From the NCBI GenBank assembly GCA_019703815.1, contig AP023053.1, positions 172,995-236,994 of the forward strand: 64,000 nucleotides of DNA, written 5' to 3'. The notes under the pieces were generated by a model, which was not told where the DNA came from, did not search any database, and was given only the letters and a program-made list of their open reading frames with translations. Positions 62,688 to 64,000 of this stretch are shown in pieces (the first letter of the stretch is position 1; the number at the start of each line of letters is the position of its first letter). Position numbers and translations under genes: made by a program. The stretch is from Thaumasiovibrio occultus (GTDB lineage Bacteria; Pseudomonadota; Gammaproteobacteria; Enterobacterales; Vibrionaceae).

Positions 62688-62839
62688 ACCCTTGTTAAAT
62701 CCTTATATCTACCTATTGTCCGCTTGATGAAAAATCACTCTAGCATTGCGTGCTTTGGTCGTTACGTATTGATGTATCGTTAAGTTTAATCAAGCGATGC
62801 AAAAGTAAGTGGTTTGGCTTCGGTCTGACTGGAATCGCT

Positions 62840-62859
62840 ATGTAGGAAAAATCCCACAT
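62840..62859. promoter_or_regulatory. Operator-like palindrome upstream of the sRNA promoter
   Basis: ATGTAGGA-AAAA-TCCCACAT, an inverted repeat with one mismatch, centred about 54 bases before the predicted RNA start. This is a normal position for an activator such as the divergent Crp/Fnr protein. Confidence 0.4.
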
Positions 62860-62891
62860 GCAAAGTGTTATGTCTCATTGTAACGCATTGA

Positions 62892-63060
62892 TATAATTCG
62901 GGTGAGACGGCAGGTAAGGGGTTACCAGCCGCTATCAAAGCGAAAGCAGTAGTAAATCGGCCATAATAAGAGTGCGCACATTTAGCCACCTAAGATATAA
63001 TGGCAAGGCGAAAAAAGCAGAAAGGGATGCAGTAACACGCATCCCTTTCTGCTTTTTTTT
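62892..63060 (+). ncRNA. Candidate small RNA with promoter and strong terminator
   Basis: TGATATAAT (perfect TATAAT at 62892-62897 with extended -10 TG) predicts a start near 62904. A first hairpin CGGC-A-GGTAA-GGGG-TTACC-A-GCCG (62908-62931) begins at once. The middle of about 75 bases is less structured, with a smaller GCCA / TGGC hairpin. The end (63011-63060) is an exceptional terminator: a perfect 20-bp stem AAAAAAGCAGAAAGGGATGC / GCATCCCTTTCTGCTTTTTT followed by more T. No open frame is credible inside. It matches no vibrio sRNA I know (not Qrr, RyhB, Spot 42, CyaR or FnrS). Confidence 0.6.
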
Positions 63061-63137
63061 GTGCGTGTAATTTATTTCCCCATTTTAATCATATTCTTGC
63101 ATCACCCTACCGATGGCAAGTTGAGGAGCCGGCTGGC

Positions 63138-64000
63138 ATGCGATCCAGTGACGACATTCACTCTGTTGATAGACTGTTCCACCAAATTAAACGGTACCGA
63201 TCACGGATCATGGCCTTTTGGATTGTGAGTGCTTTGCTATATGCCTTGCCAAGTAGCCTGTTTGCGTCATCTCACTTTGATTTTACCGAACAAGAGCGCG
63301 CGTATTTGGCGGCAAAGCCGACTGTGCGAGTGGGGGTGCACCCAATTTACCGCATGCCGTACTGGAGTGGCGATATCGATCTGCCCACAGGCGTATTGCA
63401 TGACGTTTCGTTGTTAATGGGTAACAGCTTAGATATTCCTGTTGAATATGTGCAGTTTGATTCTGTCGCCGAAGTCTTGGCGGCAGTCGAAAACAATGAA
63501 GTAGATATGGCCATAGGCTACAACAAGGATCCAGAACGCGAGGACGTATTTCTATTTTCTGATGCTATATTTCGCGTCAGCCGCGTGGCCTGGACTCGCG
63601 GAGACATCTCCAACCCTGACCTTTCTGCGCTAGAGTGGGGATGTGTAAAAGGCACCTCCCATTGTCAGTATTTGTTGCAAAAGGGGTACGCAAATGTACA
63701 GGAATATCGCGACAATGGGGAAGTTTATGAAGCCTTGTTGGTAAAACGCATTGATGCGGTGCTTGATACCTACGCAACGGGAAAGCGTTATATTGCAGAA
63801 AACAATATGAGTTTGTCTGCCCTTCACTATGACAATGACTATGGCTACATCAACGCTCGAATGATCACGAGCTACCATCAGCCTATGTTGGTGGATATTT
63901 TTAATAAGCTGCTTGCTGACTGGGAACAGCATGGCGCGCTACAAAGCGTCTATCAAAAGCATGATATTGGTTACGATATTTATACGCGCACATTTGGTGG
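63138..64000 (+). CDS. N-terminal part of an SBP_bac_3-type sensor protein (truncated by window edge)
   Basis: ATG at 63138 has GAGGAG 9 bases upstream. The open frame runs 287 codons to the window end. A signal anchor (MAFWIVSALLYALPSSLFAS) leads to a periplasmic solute-binding domain: PTVRVGVHPIYRMPYWSG, LPTGVLHDVSLLMG, NNEVDMAIGYNKDPEREDVF and ALLVKRIDAVLDTY, the order of SBP_bac_3. Such domains begin EvgS/BvgS/VieS-type hybrid kinases and some cyclases; the output domain lies beyond the window. The nearby VieB-like gene makes a kinase plausible. Confidence 0.82.
   Translation, partial: MRSSDDIHSVDRLFHQIKRYRSRIMAFWIVSALLYALPSSLFASSHFDFTEQERAYLAAKPTVRVGVHPIYRMPYWSGDIDLPTGVLHDVSLLMGNSLDIPVEYVQFDSVAEVLAAVENNEVDMAIGYNKDPEREDVFLFSDAIFRVSRVAWTRGDISNPDLSALEWGCVKGTSHCQYLLQKGYANVQEYRDNGEVYEALLVKRIDAVLDTYATGKRYIAENNMSLSALHYDNDYGYINARMITSYHQPMLVDIFNKLLADWEQHGALQSVYQKHDIGYDIYTRTFG

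Noticed and set aside
62786-62989. 67-codon minus-strand frame across the sRNA candidate
   Set aside because: No ribosome site and it runs against a strong plus-strand promoter and terminator; composition is not convincing.
62904-63000. Riboswitch (c-di-GMP, glycine or TPP) before the sensor gene at 63138
   Set aside because: None of the conserved core sequences of these classes is present, and the terminator separates the element from the gene by about 78 bases without an alternative antiterminator pairing that I can see.

Overview
The window looks like chromosomal DNA of a Vibrio close to the V. furnissii / V. fluvialis group. This is inferred from gene content and protein resemblance, not from a database search. 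Pointers are a vibrio-type fruBKA operon with a divergent fruR, a chromosomal 218-residue Qnr protein, a GH20 hexosaminidase of the chitin pathway, a second elongation factor G, several diguanylate cyclases, a VieB-like receiver-TPR protein and an arsR-GAPDH-arsJ arsenate operon. No rRNA, tRNA, CRISPR array, transposase or integrase was seen.

Layout. 1-6.2 kb: a cut-off gene, a LysE-type exporter, and an RND pump with its adaptor, divergent from a TetR regulator. 6.4-8.2 kb: nucleotidyltransferase, macrodomain protein and a small orphan gene. 8.6-13.8 kb: the fructose PTS operon and fruR, with three FruR boxes between them. 14-24.9 kb: mostly single genes (hexosaminidase, DUF3332-like lipoprotein, YidA phosphatase, YqhC/YqhD pair, YibL, RhlE, Qnr, a membrane protein). 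25-35.3 kb: a minus-strand block with an M16 lipoprotein peptidase, three intact diguanylate cyclases, TrxC with a WCSPC active site, and a TPR protein whose GGDEF domain has decayed. 36.1-38.2 kb: a second EF-G with the codon use of a very highly expressed gene.

38.5-48.6 kb is the envelope-related part and the most novel-looking. A TetR gene lies beside a promoter/operator that drives an MMPL-type RND transporter, a LolA-fold periplasmic protein and an outer-membrane barrel, together a plausible lipid-export path across all three compartments. Next comes a 943-residue single-span protein with a very basic cytoplasmic part and about 32 repeats of 20 residues, then a DUF3187-like outer-membrane protein. 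48.9-52.2 kb is the arsenate operon arsR-GAPDH-CX5R phosphatase-arsJ, preceded by a nine-copy CTTT microsatellite.

52.3-64 kb: an unknown protein, a CHAD protein, then a signalling cluster. The cluster holds a catalytically dead EAL protein overlapping an AraC regulator, a hybrid histidine kinase with a cysteine-rich PAS region, and a VieB-like receiver-TPR protein. It is followed by a TVP38/DedA-family membrane protein, a short-chain dehydrogenase and a Crp/Fnr regulator. Divergent from the last is a well-supported candidate small RNA (about 62904-63060). The window ends inside a gene for a protein with a periplasmic SBP_bac_3 sensor domain, possibly a VieS/EvgS-type kinase.
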